Assembly: GCF_020184175.1 (NCBI RefSeq)
Contig: NW_026083147.1
Location: 62,001 to 126,000, forward strand
DNA: 64,000 nt
Reading direction: 5' to 3'
Origin: Aphis gossypii
Lineage: Eukaryota; Arthropoda; Insecta; Hemiptera; Aphididae
Below the pieces are notes generated by a model that was not told where the DNA came from, did not search any database, and worked only from the letters and a program-made list of their open reading frames with translations. The position numbers were made by a program, and so were the translations under genes. Each line of letters begins with the position of its first letter. The first letter of the stretch is position 1. Positions 1 through 10,439 of this stretch are shown piece after piece.

Positions 1-13
1 TTAGGTGGAAAAA

Positions 14-569
14 TGTGGCGGACCTAGGTGTTGGCCGGGGGGCCGGTTCGCACAGCGGTGAAAAACACGTGGGGAAACACAAAAAAAAACAAGCACTGCG
101 TTTGGTTATAGTCGCGTGTGATCGCCGTATATTTAAATCAAACAAAGTGCAAAAGATTAATAAAAAAAAACAAATGTCTGAACAGAAAAACTCAGGGAGT
201 TAACGTTAAACAAACAAGTGCAAATGATTAATTGCAACAAAAAAATGTCTCACCGTAGGTGGGACTGGATAAGAAAACTCGGAGAGTTAATCGTTTAAAA
301 ACAAAACAAAATGAAGAAACGAGGATTGTTCGGTTCTGACGATAGTATAACGGTGTGGGGTTTTCGGTCCGCGGTGAAAATGTCCGTCGGGACGGTCGGA
401 AGACTAGCGGCGGAAACGGTCCGCGGTACCGGCGGTTGACAATTCCAGACGCGCTTATCGCGCGTCGGTGTCGGCCGTCGTCGATTGGCAGTTGGACAGA
501 CAGGTGACGGCGCGGGTTTCCGCGCAAAGGTCGTTTGTATTCAAACGACTATTACGCGGGACCGCGTCA
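14..569 (-). repeat. 3' LTR of the Gypsy element
   Basis: This 556-bp direct repeat matches 7437-8004. It begins TGTGGCGGACC and ends GCGTCA in plus orientation. It lacks an A/T-rich insertion of about 14 bp that the other copy has near position 7510. Confidence 0.92.
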
Positions 570-590
570 TACTCCCCCCCCAAACCGCCA
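570..590 (-). promoter_or_regulatory. Polypurine tract of the Gypsy element
   Basis: Read on the minus strand, a run of eight G followed by AGTA sits immediately upstream of the TGACGC start of the 3' LTR. This is the expected position for plus-strand DNA priming. Confidence 0.75.
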
Positions 591-790
591 ACGGCGGCGA
601 AGTTCCTGCCGGTACCGGCGGTGTGCCGATGAGTGGTGAAGTGTGGGCACCTTATCCACGGGCATGTTTTCCGGCTGGTTATAGCGGACATGTCCCGGCG
701 GTGCCTAGGGTGCGGTCGCCGGTTGCAGGCACTTGTCCGGGGTTTCGGCACGTGTCTCCGGCTGGTGATAGCGGACGTGCCCCGGAGTGC
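591..790. repeat. Short direct repeats before the polypurine tract
   Basis: There is no coding signal here. A roughly 37-bp GC-rich unit containing CCGGCTGGT(T/G)ATAGCGGAC occurs twice, near 670 and near 749, as diverged direct repeats in the 3' untranslated part of the Gypsy element. Confidence 0.45.
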
Positions 791-1669
791 CTACTCCCGT
801 CGAGGTGACGCCGGGAGACTATGGAACGTGTTATCGAACACCGTCTCCATAATATCATCCTCGTCGGCAAGGTGCGCGTCCGGTCCTCCCAACAATTCCG
901 CCTCCTCCTCCGCTGATATTTCCATATCAACGGTTTGCGGAGGGGCGGCTGCTGGTTGTTCCGTAGCCCCGGTTGTTCCGGTAGGTATTACTACCTCCGG
1001 TACCGAGGTTACGGCGGGGGCCGGTGGCGCGGTTCCTTGCTGCGGCGCTACCCTTGTCGGGGTGGTGGTTGGAGGGGCTGTGGAGGCCGGTTTTTCCAGG
1101 CGGTATTGCTGGGAACCTGGTTGTCGGGCCCGGTAGTCCCGCATACGTTGTAAGTTCCGGCGTTGACGGGCGTTCAGCGGAGCCGGCAAAGTTGTGGGCG
1201 TTGTGGTGGCAGCATTTGGCGTCCGTGTGTGCGGTGACGGCAGATGACTTGCGGTGAGCAGTGTTGGCCTGGTGGTGTTTGGCCTTGGGCCCGGCGCTGG
1301 TGGCTGCATCTACTGTATGTTCAGCCGCGACATGACTGTCGGACGGGTTTGGCGGTCGGCTCGTGCCGTGGCCGCCGGTCGAGGCGCCTGCCTGGGGCTG
1401 CGCGACCTGTTCAGGCGAATCGCCGCCGTGGGATCGCCGCTCGTTGCCCTACGGAAGACGGCCGTGCGGTCCTCCCAGCCGCGTGTGTACGCCGCCCACA
1501 ACACCGGATCGCGCTGAAGCTGCTCCGTCGGCATCCGCATCACCCGCGCTGCCGTGGTGGTGTTGGTGGCCTCCTGCAAGCTCGCCACCCTCAGCAGTTC
1601 CTGACTTCGTTCCAACAGCTCCGCCGCCTGCTGGATATTGGTCGCCGTGGTTGCCGTGTTCTGCTGCAT
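791..1669 (-). pseudogene. Additional ORF (ORF3) in the env position of the Gypsy element
   Basis: Two abutting ORFs (1669-1310 and 1309-791) share one frame and are separated only by a single TAG at 1310-1312. Together they make a reading frame of about 292 codons between integrase and the polypurine tract. The N-terminal part is Gln/Ala/Thr/Arg-rich and polar. The C-terminal part is Pro/Thr/Ala-rich, has an arginine-rich patch (QRRNLQRMRDYRARQ) and ends in an acidic stretch. I see no signal peptide, transmembrane segment or furin-type site, so it does not look like an envelope protein. Codon use and GC content match the rest of the element. It may be a structural or nucleic-acid-binding accessory protein of this lineage; the function is not recognised. 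The TAG may be a mutation or a readthrough stop. Confidence 0.55.
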
Positions 1670-1790
1670 TATGTCGACTGAAATTCATTTAATTTAGTTT
1701 TGGGTTTGTTGGGGTGGGGGGCGGGGTGGGGTGTGGTTTTGTTGCGGTCGTCGCCCGTTTGAGACAGGACACGTGGATTTTGCGTGCGGG

Positions 1791-2261
1791 TTACTGGTCC
1801 GTAAGGAACACGCCTTTACCCACACGTTTGTACAATTTTACCGGTCCCCACCATTTCGGTGCGAATCCGGCATGAAATTTTTTGTGCGCGCTCGACAGGT
1901 GGTGCGCTCTATAGTACACCGTGTCACCTGTTTTGTATTTCGTGTCCGTCTGGTCCCCCATTGCAGGCGGTGCGTCCAGTACGGCGCTCTCACGTGTCGC
2001 CCTGTCCCTATCTGTTTGTTCGGTCGAGCTGTCCGCTGTACGAGACAATGCCCAATCCCCCGGTCGTTTGCCCTCTCTGCCGAGGACAAGTACCGACGGT
2101 GGATATCCTGTCTGGTCGTTGCGTCTATTCCTGATTGAAAACAGTATAGGGGCTAACTTGGTGTCCCAGGTGTTGTGGTTACCGTCGACGAGTAGCGCGC
2201 GTAGACCTGGTTGCGGCGTTCGACCGGGTTGGCCCTCGGATGATATACCGGAGTTGTCCAA
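1791..2261 (-). pseudogene. pol: Integrase C-terminal part of the Gypsy pol (frame-shifted from the rest)
   Basis: This ORF continues the integrase in another frame. It contains the region after the catalytic core (FSIRNRRNDQTGYPPS, typical of Gypsy integrases) and a chromatin/DNA-binding tail with WGPVKLYKRVGKGVF, a GPY/F-like motif. It overlaps the upstream ORF (2153-3691), which drifts into nonsense after the VERRN motif. That places a single-base indel between about 2190 and 2235. The product would join new element DNA to the host genome, but the break disables this copy. Confidence 0.85.
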
Positions 2262-3742
2262 CCCTCAGCCCCCCATCGCTCGATCGCCTTACGCATATCG
2301 TTTGCTACGAACTGCGGGCCGTTGTCACTTAAGCACACACGGGGGTATCCGAAACGTGAAAAGAACTCTCGTTCGAGTGTTTCGGTTATTGTTTTCGTAG
2401 TGGCTGTTCCGAGCGGGTACGCTTCGGTCCACCTACTAAACAAGTCCGTGGCAACCAGTAAATATTGTTTTCCCCTACTCGTACGTGGATAGGGGCCCAT
2501 GAGGTCTACGCTAATTACCTCCCAGGGTTGCCGGGGCGTTCTGGGAGTGATCGGGTCATCTGCACGCGCGTTCAGTGGCTTGGTACACGCGCAAATGTGG
2601 CACGACTTGACATACAGTCGGACGTCGTTTTTTTGGCCGTTCCAAAAAAAACGTTGTCTTACCGCCCTGTATGTCTCCTTCCAACCTGGGTGGTTTGCGA
2701 GGACGTGGTCGTGGTATCTCCAGATCACGTTCTGCGCTTTGTCGTTCGGTACTACTATTGGCGTGTGTTCGCCCAACTTTTTCCGCAGAAGCCCGTCGGC
2801 AAAGATGTATTGACCACTTTTTGCCGTGGTGCTCCCGGTAGTGTGCGCCGGCTTGCCCGGTGTCCCGTTGTTCATTATGTCTCGCGTTTCGGGGTCATTG
2901 GCCTGCCACGTCGCGAGCATCGCGTGTGTGATAGTGTGGCCTTCGGTCGGCTTGTCCGGGTCCGTCGTGGCGAACAGGTTGTCGGCCGGTATGCTAGTAG
3001 TAGTGACGGGTGTTGTGGTGGTGGGTGGTGTCGTGGGTACTCCTACCAGACGTTCCTCGAGGTGCTCCTCGTCTACCGGGGGCCCGGGGGCCGGGTTCCG
3101 CGACAACATGTCCGGCGCCTCGTTCTGTACGCCGGGCACATGCGTGGTTTTGTAGTCCAGGTTAGCCAGTTGTAGCGCCCACCTGGTTAACTTGGAATTT
3201 GTATTTTTGGCTCGGTGGAGCCACGTGAGGGCCGCGTTGTCTGTGTACAGGTCAAAGCGGCGGGCTTCCCAATATGGTCTAAACTTGTCCGTTGCCCAGA
3301 TTATCGCGAGACACTCGCGTTCAACCGCGGCGTACCGTCTCTGCGTGTCACTGAACTTTCTGCTTGCGTAGGCGATTATCCGTCTTTCGTCCGGTCTGTC
3401 ACCCCGTTGAAAAAGAACGGCACCTGCCCCTATTTCGCTAGCATCAGTCTGTAGGCAGAACGGTTTTCCGTAATCTGGTGTCGACAGTTTTGGCGAGTTG
3501 TACAGGGCGCGTTTTATTGTGTTAAATGCCGCCTGTTCGGTCTCGGTCCATGACCATTTGGTGCCCTGTTTGAGTCGGTTTGTTAGCGGTGCTATGGTGT
3601 CCGCGTAGTTGTCGACAAACTGGCCGTACCAGTTGCAGACGCCCAGGAACTTCCGTAGGTCCCTAACTTTAGTTGGTGTGGGGAAGTGCATGATGCCCTC
3701 TAGTTTCTCCGGTTGCTTATCTATGCCGTCGGAGGGGTGATA
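2153..3742 (-). pseudogene. pol: RNase H and integrase core of the Gypsy pol
   Basis: Read on the minus strand. Near its start it has the RT thumb/connection motif LRKFLGVCNWYGQF, then RNase H motifs (LQTDASEIGAGAVLFQ, YAAVERECLAIIWA, LYTDNAALTWL). An integrase zinc finger follows (YHDHVLANHPGW ... CHICACTK), and then the DDE core: VDLMGPYPR, LSDNGPQF and a VERRN glutamate. Sensible pol sequence extends upstream of the first Met to about 3742, where a one-base frameshift separates it from the RT ORF. Order and motifs are those of the Ty3/Gypsy clade. All catalytic acids I can see are present, but the protein is broken on both sides. Confidence 0.92.
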
Positions 3743-4472
3743 TGTGTCCGAGAAATGATATTTCGGTAGATCCGAAACTGCATTTTCCCGTGTTGCACGT
3801 TAGCCCGTGTCTCTGTAGGCGTTCCAGAACTTTGTCCAAGTGGCACTGGTGTTCGTCCGTAGTGTTTGAAAACACCACTATATCGTCAAGATATACGCGG
3901 ACGAACTCGTCCAGGTACCCTCTCAACACTTCGTTCATTAAACGTACAAAAGTCATGGGGCTGTTCTTGAGGCCAAAGGGGAGGACTCGGAACTGATACA
4001 GACCTCGACGCGTCCGGAATGCCGTATATTTTCGGGCGTTTTGGGTAAGCGGTACTTGCCAGTATCCCGACTTAAGGTCCAAAATGCTAAAAATTTTCGC
4101 GCCTCGCATTTGACGTATCAACATATTGAGGTCCGGCATTGGGTAAGCGTCGGACTCAGTGACGTCGTTGAGTCGTCGGTAGTCGATGCACAATCGGGGC
4201 GAGCCGTCTTTTTTTTTTGCTACGACAACGGGCGCGGCCCATGGCGACGTGCTTTGCTCTACAAGTCCCTGTTGTTCCATATCCTGTATCATGGTATCGA
4301 TTATAACCTGTTTTGCCTGCGGGTAGGGATATGGTTTGAGCGCTATGGGTGTTTGGTTTTTTAAGAGTATATCGTGTTCGATTAATCTGGTGCGACCTAC
4401 GTGACCGCTGAAAACGTCCGGGTAGTGCGAATTACTTCGGTTATTTTTTGTGTGTGTGTCTGTGTGTGTCAT
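3717..4472 (-). pseudogene. pol: Reverse transcriptase of the Gypsy element
   Basis: The translation shows the classic Gypsy RT series: SPWAAPVVVAKKKDGSPRLC, DYRRLN, ILDLKSGYWQVPL, TAFRTRRGLYQFRVLPFGL, the catalytic box VYLDDIVVFS, and FLGHI at the end of the palm/thumb. The YLDD box is intact, so the enzyme core looks sound. It is separated from the protease ORF by a frame change at about 4475 and from RNase H by a one-base indel at about 3740. In an intact element it would copy element RNA into DNA inside virus-like particles. Confidence 0.95.
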
Positions 4473-4476
4473 GCTA

Positions 4477-5064
4477 TTACATTATCGATATCTCTGGTTG
4501 TAGGTGGGGGGTGGGATTCCGGCCCTTCCAGCACGCCGTTGTTCTCCTATGTGACCCTAAGTGAATCGTGCTTGTTGTGTAGTCCCAGGTGACTTCGTTG
4601 TGTACCAGGAAGTCGTGTCCTAGGAGTATGTCGCAGTATAAGTTGTCCAGGATGGCTGCGGTGAAAGTGACCGTCAGTTCTCCTATCCTGGCTTCGAATG
4701 TGGCGGTACCACTTGTCATTGTGGTGTGTCCGTCCGCCATTCGTACGTGGGTGGGTTGTCCGTGGTGTGGTGTGCCGTGTGTGCGTGCAATGTTCGGGCT
4801 TACATATGATTTTTGCGCTTGTGAGTCGAGTAGCGCTGTTACGAAGCCTGACCTAAATTCGAGCTCGACCGCGGGGGTCGGAATCTTGTCGGGGCATATT
4901 CGCTTTTCGTTACTCGACGTTGGTTGTTTACTGTAGCGGGGCAACTGGTTCTCAACCGCGTTACCGGTACTCTGATGAGCGGTTTGCACCGCCATTATCA
5001 GATTGTCCGGTACGGTTGCCTCTGTGCTATTTGTACGTTCCAACGGTGCACACGTTGATTTCAT
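4477..5064 (-). pseudogene. pol: Retropepsin-like protease segment of the Gypsy element
   Basis: The ORF contains a retropepsin fold signature: the active-site region reads ALLDSQAQKSYVS, followed by HVRMADG and the C-terminal ILLGHDFL motif. The family active site is D-(S/T)-G-A; here the Gly is replaced by Gln (DSQA). The aspartate is kept. Downstream sequence (VTWDYTTSTIHLG) is typical of Gypsy protease ends. It sits between gag and RT as expected. The substitution could be a lineage variant, or a mutation that would weaken the enzyme. Confidence 0.8.
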
Positions 5065-5276
5065 AGTAGTAGTCTGTGTGTGGTTGTGTGATGTCGACGA
5101 CCTACTACTTGCTGAAATTTTATGTGTGCGGGAGGGTGATATATCTGAAGACGCCGAGTTTGTCGATGCGCGTTTGACAGTTATATCCCCGTCCGTATTG
5201 CCGAACGTTGTTGGCGGTGGCGTGATCGTGTGTGTGTGAGTATGTGAGGCGGCGGCACGGACAAATGTTCGCCGAC

Positions 5277-6797
5277 TCAGTTTCCGTTTCCCGAAACCGG
5301 TGTGTGCTCGGGGCAGTCACTGTTCCAGTGAGGCCCTCCACAATGCTTGCACGGGTTAGGCGGTAGCGGTTTTCCAGCTGTACCGTCCCGTGTTCGCGAC
5401 TGGTGGGTCGGCCGGGTTGCACGGGTCTGTTCGACCTGTTTGTATTGCAGTTTCGGTCGCGGTAGCGATAGCGGTGGTGCTGGTGTTATTTCTTCCGGTG
5501 TGTAATCTAATATGCTCGCGATCCGGCGAAGGTCAGCGAATGTCGCGGGACTTTGCAGACGTATGTGTGTGCGGTACTCATCTCGCGTTAATCCGGTTAT
5601 CGTACTGACTAGCTGTGGTTCAGGTAGCCCGGTGTTGATACGGCGCGCGAGTTGGTTTTTCCTTATCACGAACTCCGTTAGTGTCTGTGTGGCCGTTTGT
5701 CTCACCGATACTATCTCAGCCCGCAGCCGGGATTGCATGTCCGCGTTGTCGAACTTCTCCAAAAATTCGGCGCGGAACTCATCCCAGGTGAGGTCCAGCA
5801 ACCTGATGGGCTCCACCATGTACTGGCCACGCCCTTCAGCTGCGGTTCTATGATGTTAGTCCAGCCCGACCTATCTATCCGTGACTGGTATAGTATCGAT
5901 TCCGCTTTGTGTATAAACCGTACCGGGTCCCGGGTGTGGTGCCGTGGAACTCCGGCAGCGAAAACCTCGCTGTACGTACCTCGTCGTACGGTATAAGTGT
6001 TGACTGGTGCGCTTCATATGTGTGCGAGGGTGTTGGCACATTGTGATTACACGCCGTGTTTTCAAAACGTACCGACCGGCCGGGTACGTGATCGGATTGT
6101 TGGTATTCCGTGGCACGCGGTTCGCGTGGGGCGGGGTAACTCGTTCCGTGGTCCATGACGGTTGACGTGTTTGTGAGTGTGTGTGTGTGCGCTCGCATAC
6201 TATCGGTCACCGATGCCTCCGGCGTGTTCCGGTGCTGTCCTGATAACATCGTGCTGTGGAGGCGGTACGGTGACGGTGCCTCCGGTTGTCGTTCCGGCGC
6301 CTGTTGAGACACACCTATTTCCAAACGTCGCATTGTCTCTGCTATGCGCGCTGGTCGTCACCGAAACGGATCATGCAGCTCTCGAGCATAGCCAGTCGCG
6401 ATTCCAGACTGTCTGCTCGCGGCGGGGGCGTTGCCGATCTCTGCGCCTCCTGAATTATGTCGCGGCCCCTTCTGATCATGTCCGTCAGTTGTTGATTGTG
6501 TGGTGTGGGTGGTTGGTTGTTGGTGTTTTGTGGCTGGTGGGTGTCTGTGAGGTTGTCCGCTGTGGTCTCGGATGGTGAGGTCTGGAGTTCCGGGTTCGAA
6601 TCCGAGCCGCTTCCGGTCTGCCCAATGGTCTCCATGGGCTGGAACCGGACAGCGTTGGCCTGCAGGTCCATATCCGCGAAATGTTGGGACAGCCGGATTT
6701 CGAGGGCGTCTTTTGCGCCCCCATCCGGTAGTCCGCGTTGCCTACATTCATAGCGTAGTTCCGCGACGGTCAACTCGTTAATGTATTTTCCCGACAT
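5277..6797 (-). pseudogene. gag: Gag polyprotein with N-terminal SAP domain and zinc knuckle (frameshifted)
   Basis: Three ORFs in different frames make up gag. The first (6797-6342) starts MSGKYINELTVAELRYECR and its first 40 residues fit a SAP DNA-binding domain. The second (6333-5875) includes the conserved FSLPEFHGTTPG segment before the capsid domain. The third (5819-5277) contains the capsid core (LDLTWDEFRAEFLEKF ... TQTLTEFVIRKNQLARRI) and one zinc knuckle, CKHCGGPHWNSDC, spaced CX2CX3HX4C. Frame changes occur near 6345, near 5930-5875 and near 5840. Gag normally builds the particle; this copy cannot make a full one. Confidence 0.85.
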
Positions 6798-7436
6798 GTC
6801 GTCCGGTCGGTTTTCCGGTGCTGTGTACGGAAAAAATATACGTGGTTGCTGTCGGTAGAACGGGTGTCCCGTTCCTCCGATTACGAGTGACTCGTTAATC
6901 GGTATTTATTTCCGTCCGAATGTAGGTCAGTGGGTTTGTTGTTGTTGTGTGTGCCCGGCAATCACCTAACCGGTTTTCGTGACGTGTGCCGCGGCTGCGC
7001 GTGTGTGCGTTATCCGATCGACTATCGCGATTGCGACTTCGGCGGTGGTCGCTTTAGACGGCGGCGACGGCTGTCCGGTTTGGTGTATTTTTGTCCCGGG
7101 TGTTTGCGGGTGGTGGTGCTGGGCGGTGGTTGTGTGACCTTGTCGCGCTCTTGCGTTCCTACCTATCCTATTCCGTGTGTGTTTGCGGTGTCGCGCGCGC
7201 TGAAATCGGTGCGTCCGTAAGTCGGGCGGCGTGGACGGTCGGTCGTTACGTGCTTTATGACTGTGTTACGTAACGCCGGGTTTTTCCGTTACCGCCTGCA
7301 AACCACGTTTCCGTCGTATGGACTCGGGGACTTTCCGCAAGTTTCACAACAGGGGGTGCAATGGGGTGGGTAGTATGTGGTAAGTAAATGATAATAATTT
7401 TCACTTACCGGTGATTCCTTTTCGGGGAGCCAGTTC
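6798..7436 (-). other. Untranslated leader of the Gypsy element
   Basis: No supported gene lies between the 5' LTR and the first gag codon on the minus strand. A TGG-starting primer-binding-site-like sequence lies at about 7415-7432, starting 4 nt inside the 5' LTR. The rest is GC-rich, GT-biased leader. Confidence 0.55.
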
Positions 7437-8004
7437 TGTGGCGGACCTAGGTGTTGGCCGGGGGGCCGGTTCGCACAGCGGTGAAAAACACGTGGGGAAA
7501 CACAAAAAAAAATAAAATAAAAAAAAACAAGCACTGCATTTGGTTATAGTGGCGTGTGATCGCCGTATATTTAAATCAAACAAAGTGCAAAAGATTAATA
7601 AAAAAAAACAAATGTCTGAACAGAAAAACTCGGGGAGTTAACGTTAAACAAACAAGTGCAAATGATTAATTGCAACAAAAAAATGTCTCACCGTAGGTGG
7701 GACTGGATAAGAAAACTCGGAGAGTTAATCGTTTAAAAACAAAACAAAATGAAGAAACGATTGTTCGGTTACTGACGATAGTATAACGGTGTGGGGTTTT
7801 CGGTCCGCGGTGAAAATGTCCGTCGGGACGGTCGGAAGACTAGTGCGGAGACGGTCCGCGGTACCGGCGGTTGACAATTCCAGACGCGCTTATCGCGCGT
7901 CGGTGTCGGCCGTCGTCGATTGGCGGTTGGACAGACAGGTGACGGCGCGGGTTTCCGCGCAAAGGTCGTTTGTATTCAAACAACTATTACGCGGGACCGC
8001 GTCA
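7437..8004 (-). repeat. 5' LTR of the Gypsy element
   Basis: This 568-bp repeat matches 14-569 with about eight substitutions and small indels. It acts as the 5' LTR because the element reads on the minus strand. Confidence 0.92.
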
Positions 8005-8284
8005 AACGCTTTATAAAGTGAAATGGGAGCCAGAATTGTAGTAGTGTGGGAGCCATGCCAATAGGTTGCGCTGTTAGTAATTTGTTCTGCCATGAAAAGG
8101 TTTTGTCTTACCAAGACCAAAGAGCTATCATCTATCTGTTATTAATTTTATCACTATCATTTAAATAATTAAATTTGCAACAGCGGTCAACATCAACAAT
8201 ACAATACCTACCTACAACGTGTCAACGTTATTATATTTTGTTTTTTGTCTGTGTTTAATATTATAATAATATTAAATTTTTAAA
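8005..8284. other. Non-coding sequence between the Gypsy LTR and the P-like pseudogene
   Basis: No gene seen. The stretch contains two GGGAGCCA motifs near 8027 and 8048 and probably belongs to the 5' end of the P-like pseudogene. Confidence 0.3.
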
Positions 8285-9785
8285 ATGTCCCATGCTTGTG
8301 GTACTTAGTGTTCGTATGTGAACTGTAGCAAAAGTGCTCGTTCTGACTTGGGTGTTAAACTCTACCGTTTTCCAAAAGATGTAAGTTTGTCAAGACAGTG
8401 TATATTAAACTTCTATTAAGCGTTGGATTGGAAATTTGAAATGTCTACCTGGCCTAAACACTGCTTTATTTAAGCAGTTGAAAACTAAAGTTGATGCTAT
8501 GAGTAGTCAGGAAAAATATTGCACATTAGTCTTCGATGAGATGAAAATAAAGAATTTTCTTGAATACAATAAATATTTAGATCTAGTTGAAGGGTATGAA
8601 GACTTAGGCTCCAAAGGCAGAACTAACCAACTTGCTGGGCAGGCTATGGTGTTCATGATTAGAGAACTATATTCATCATGGAAGTTGCCTATTGCATATT
8701 TCCTACCTTCTACATCAGTAAAGCACATCATATTGGCTGATTTAATAACAGAATTACTAGAACATTTGTTTAAATGTGGTCTTGTAGTCAAAGCTATTGT
8801 ATGTGACCAAGGTGTTAGTAATGTGGCTGCATTTAAGGATTTAAAGATGACAAAAAATAAACCATATTTGATGTGCCACATATATTTAAGAATCTCAGAA
8901 ATCATTTTATAAGAAATAACTTTTTATTTAATGGAAAAGAAGTATCATTCAAAGATCTGAAGGATACTTATGATATAGACAAAAAAAGCTCTACTAGTCG
9001 TTCTTTACTGCTTATAACTGATGCACATATACATCCAGGACCATTTCAAAAGATGTCATGTAAACTTGCAATGCAATTATTTAGTCATAGAGTAGCCGTT
9101 GCTATAAAGACTTGCATTATGACTCAACAATTACAATCTAGAACAGCTTCTCAAACTGTAGAATTGATTAAAAAGTTTAATAATTTGCTGGATTGTCTGA
9201 ATAGTAATTCACTTTATAATTCAAATCCTTTTAAATGTGCTTTGTCCTATAAAATCCACAATAACTTGAATTGTTATATGAAGCTAAGGTTTGGTTTGAA
9301 TCGCTAAAAAAAATATCTACAGATCCAAAAAAAAACACTTAGAGATACCAGTTCAGTTTGTTTTGATGGGATGGTATGGACACTTAATTCGATAATAATG
9401 TTATATAAAGAACAAGATGATATTGGCTTTAACTATTTACTTACACGAAGACTTAACTCCGATGTTATTGAAAATATGTTTGCAGTTTTTCGTCAAAGAT
9501 GAGGATATAATAGGTAACTATCTATTTAATATTTCAATGTTAAATATGTTAGTAAATAAATATATTATTTGTTTTTATTTTGTTATAGTAATCCTACTGC
9601 AAGAACGTTCAGAACAACTTTCCGTATGCATGTTAAGTCTAACTTGATGCAGCCAACAATTCTGTCAAACTGTGAACCGGATGATGATATAAATTTTGCT
9701 TAGCAGGGATGACAATATGTCAACTGAAAATTGTTTAGGTGAAGAATCTGATAGTTCAAGTTCCACGATTCAAGCCTTATCATCT
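8285..9785 (+). pseudogene. P-element-like (THAP9-type) transposase, decayed and internally deleted copy
   Basis: The start MSHACGT is followed by a stop and then a THAP zinc-finger beginning (CSYVNCSKSARSDLGVKLYR). Sequence then jumps to the RNase H-like catalytic region, without the usual coiled-coil part. 8436-8912 contains LVFDEMKIKN (first catalytic Asp) and AIVCDQGVSN (second Asp). 8873-9307 continues in a shifted frame. 9380-9510 holds SDVIENMFAVFRQR with the catalytic Glu, and a probable small intron (about 9512-9588) is followed by NPTARTFRTTFRM. Multiple stops and frameshifts make it non-functional. It resembles the intact copy at 14083-18715 in layout only distantly. I could not find its TIRs; its left side abuts the Gypsy LTR. 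Confidence 0.8.
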
Positions 9786-10253
9786 ATAGTATAGAGGATA
9801 TTTCGAGTACAAATTATAAAGATTTTGTACCTAATACTAAAATACAGAATATATTTAATAAAATACCTGAACATATACATAAATATAAATTGAGCGATGT
9901 ATGGAATAATACATCAAAAATACAATTAACAGATCTGCACAGTGTGTCAAAATCACTTGATGAGATTCAGAAAATGATAGATGAGGAAGTTATTAGAGAA
10001 CAAAGCCAAAAACACCAGTTCATACATTCAAATCTTTTGTATGTTACAATTGGCCATACTATCTATTATATTAATAATAGCTATATACATACTATTAAAA
10101 TGTAGATACGTTAGAAATCGTCAAGTGATTGATATACCAAGAAGATTGGCTAATTTTAGATCACAATTACGAAATGTAAGAAGGGGAAATTTTGCTTCAG
10201 AAATATATGATGAAGTACCATTTAGCGCACCACCATCACCACGTAAATATTAA
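9770..10253 (+). pseudogene. Envelope-like membrane protein fragment (C-terminal part)
   Basis: Two overlapping frames describe the end of a type I membrane protein. The first (about 9770-10105) gives a polar stretch with a potential N-glycosylation site (SDVWNNTSK) and an amphipathic helix-like segment (LHSVSKSLDEIQKMI). After a frame change near 10040, the second frame (to 10253) gives a strongly hydrophobic segment (LAILSIILIIAIYILLKC). It is followed by a short basic then tyrosine-containing tail that ends in APPSPRKY. That architecture, plus the position upstream of a polypurine tract and LTR, fits the C-terminus of an insect retrovirus-like Env. No family match could be tested, so Env is an inference. 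Confidence 0.45.
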
Positions 10254-10337
10254 TATTAATAATTCATTATTATTCGTAAAAAAAAAAAATAATAAATAAT
10301 TACAAATAATATAAAAATAAGTATAATATAATAATCA

Positions 10338-10362
10338 ATAAATATATATATATATATATAAT
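10338..10362. repeat. (TA)n microsatellite
   Basis: An uninterrupted run of about eleven TA units lies between the envelope-like fragment and the exonuclease-like ORF. Confidence 0.8.
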
Positions 10363-10439
10363 GTAACATAGGATATAATTAACTAGGTAATATTGAATTG
10401 TTTATATTATTCAGAAAAGAAACACATAAATTCATAATC

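Larger units (their letters stand above)
14..8004 (-). mobile_element. Ty3/Gypsy LTR retrotransposon (SAP-Gag type), nearly full length but frameshifted
   Basis: Two directly repeated LTRs (14-569 and 7437-8004) flank gag, protease, reverse transcriptase, RNase H and integrase, all read on the minus strand, plus a further ORF near the 3' end. LTR ends are TG...CA. A G-run polypurine tract lies next to the left (3') LTR, and a TGG-starting primer-site-like sequence lies 4 nt inside the right (5') LTR. By eye the LTRs differ by about eight substitutions plus a few indels, so insertion is fairly recent. Yet gag and pol each carry frameshifts, so this copy cannot be autonomous. No target-site duplication is visible (aaaaa before, aacgc after), which suggests rearrangement or recombination at one end. 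GC content is clearly higher than in the surrounding DNA. Confidence 0.93.

Noticed and set aside
485..1692. Plus-strand ORFs of 70-170 residues in the GC-rich Gypsy 3' region
   Set aside because: They are antisense to the minus-strand ORF3. GC-rich DNA with few stops explains them, and no domain is visible.
2465..3175. 236-residue plus-strand ORF
   Set aside because: Antisense shadow of the RNase H/integrase ORF, whose motifs are unmistakable on the minus strand.
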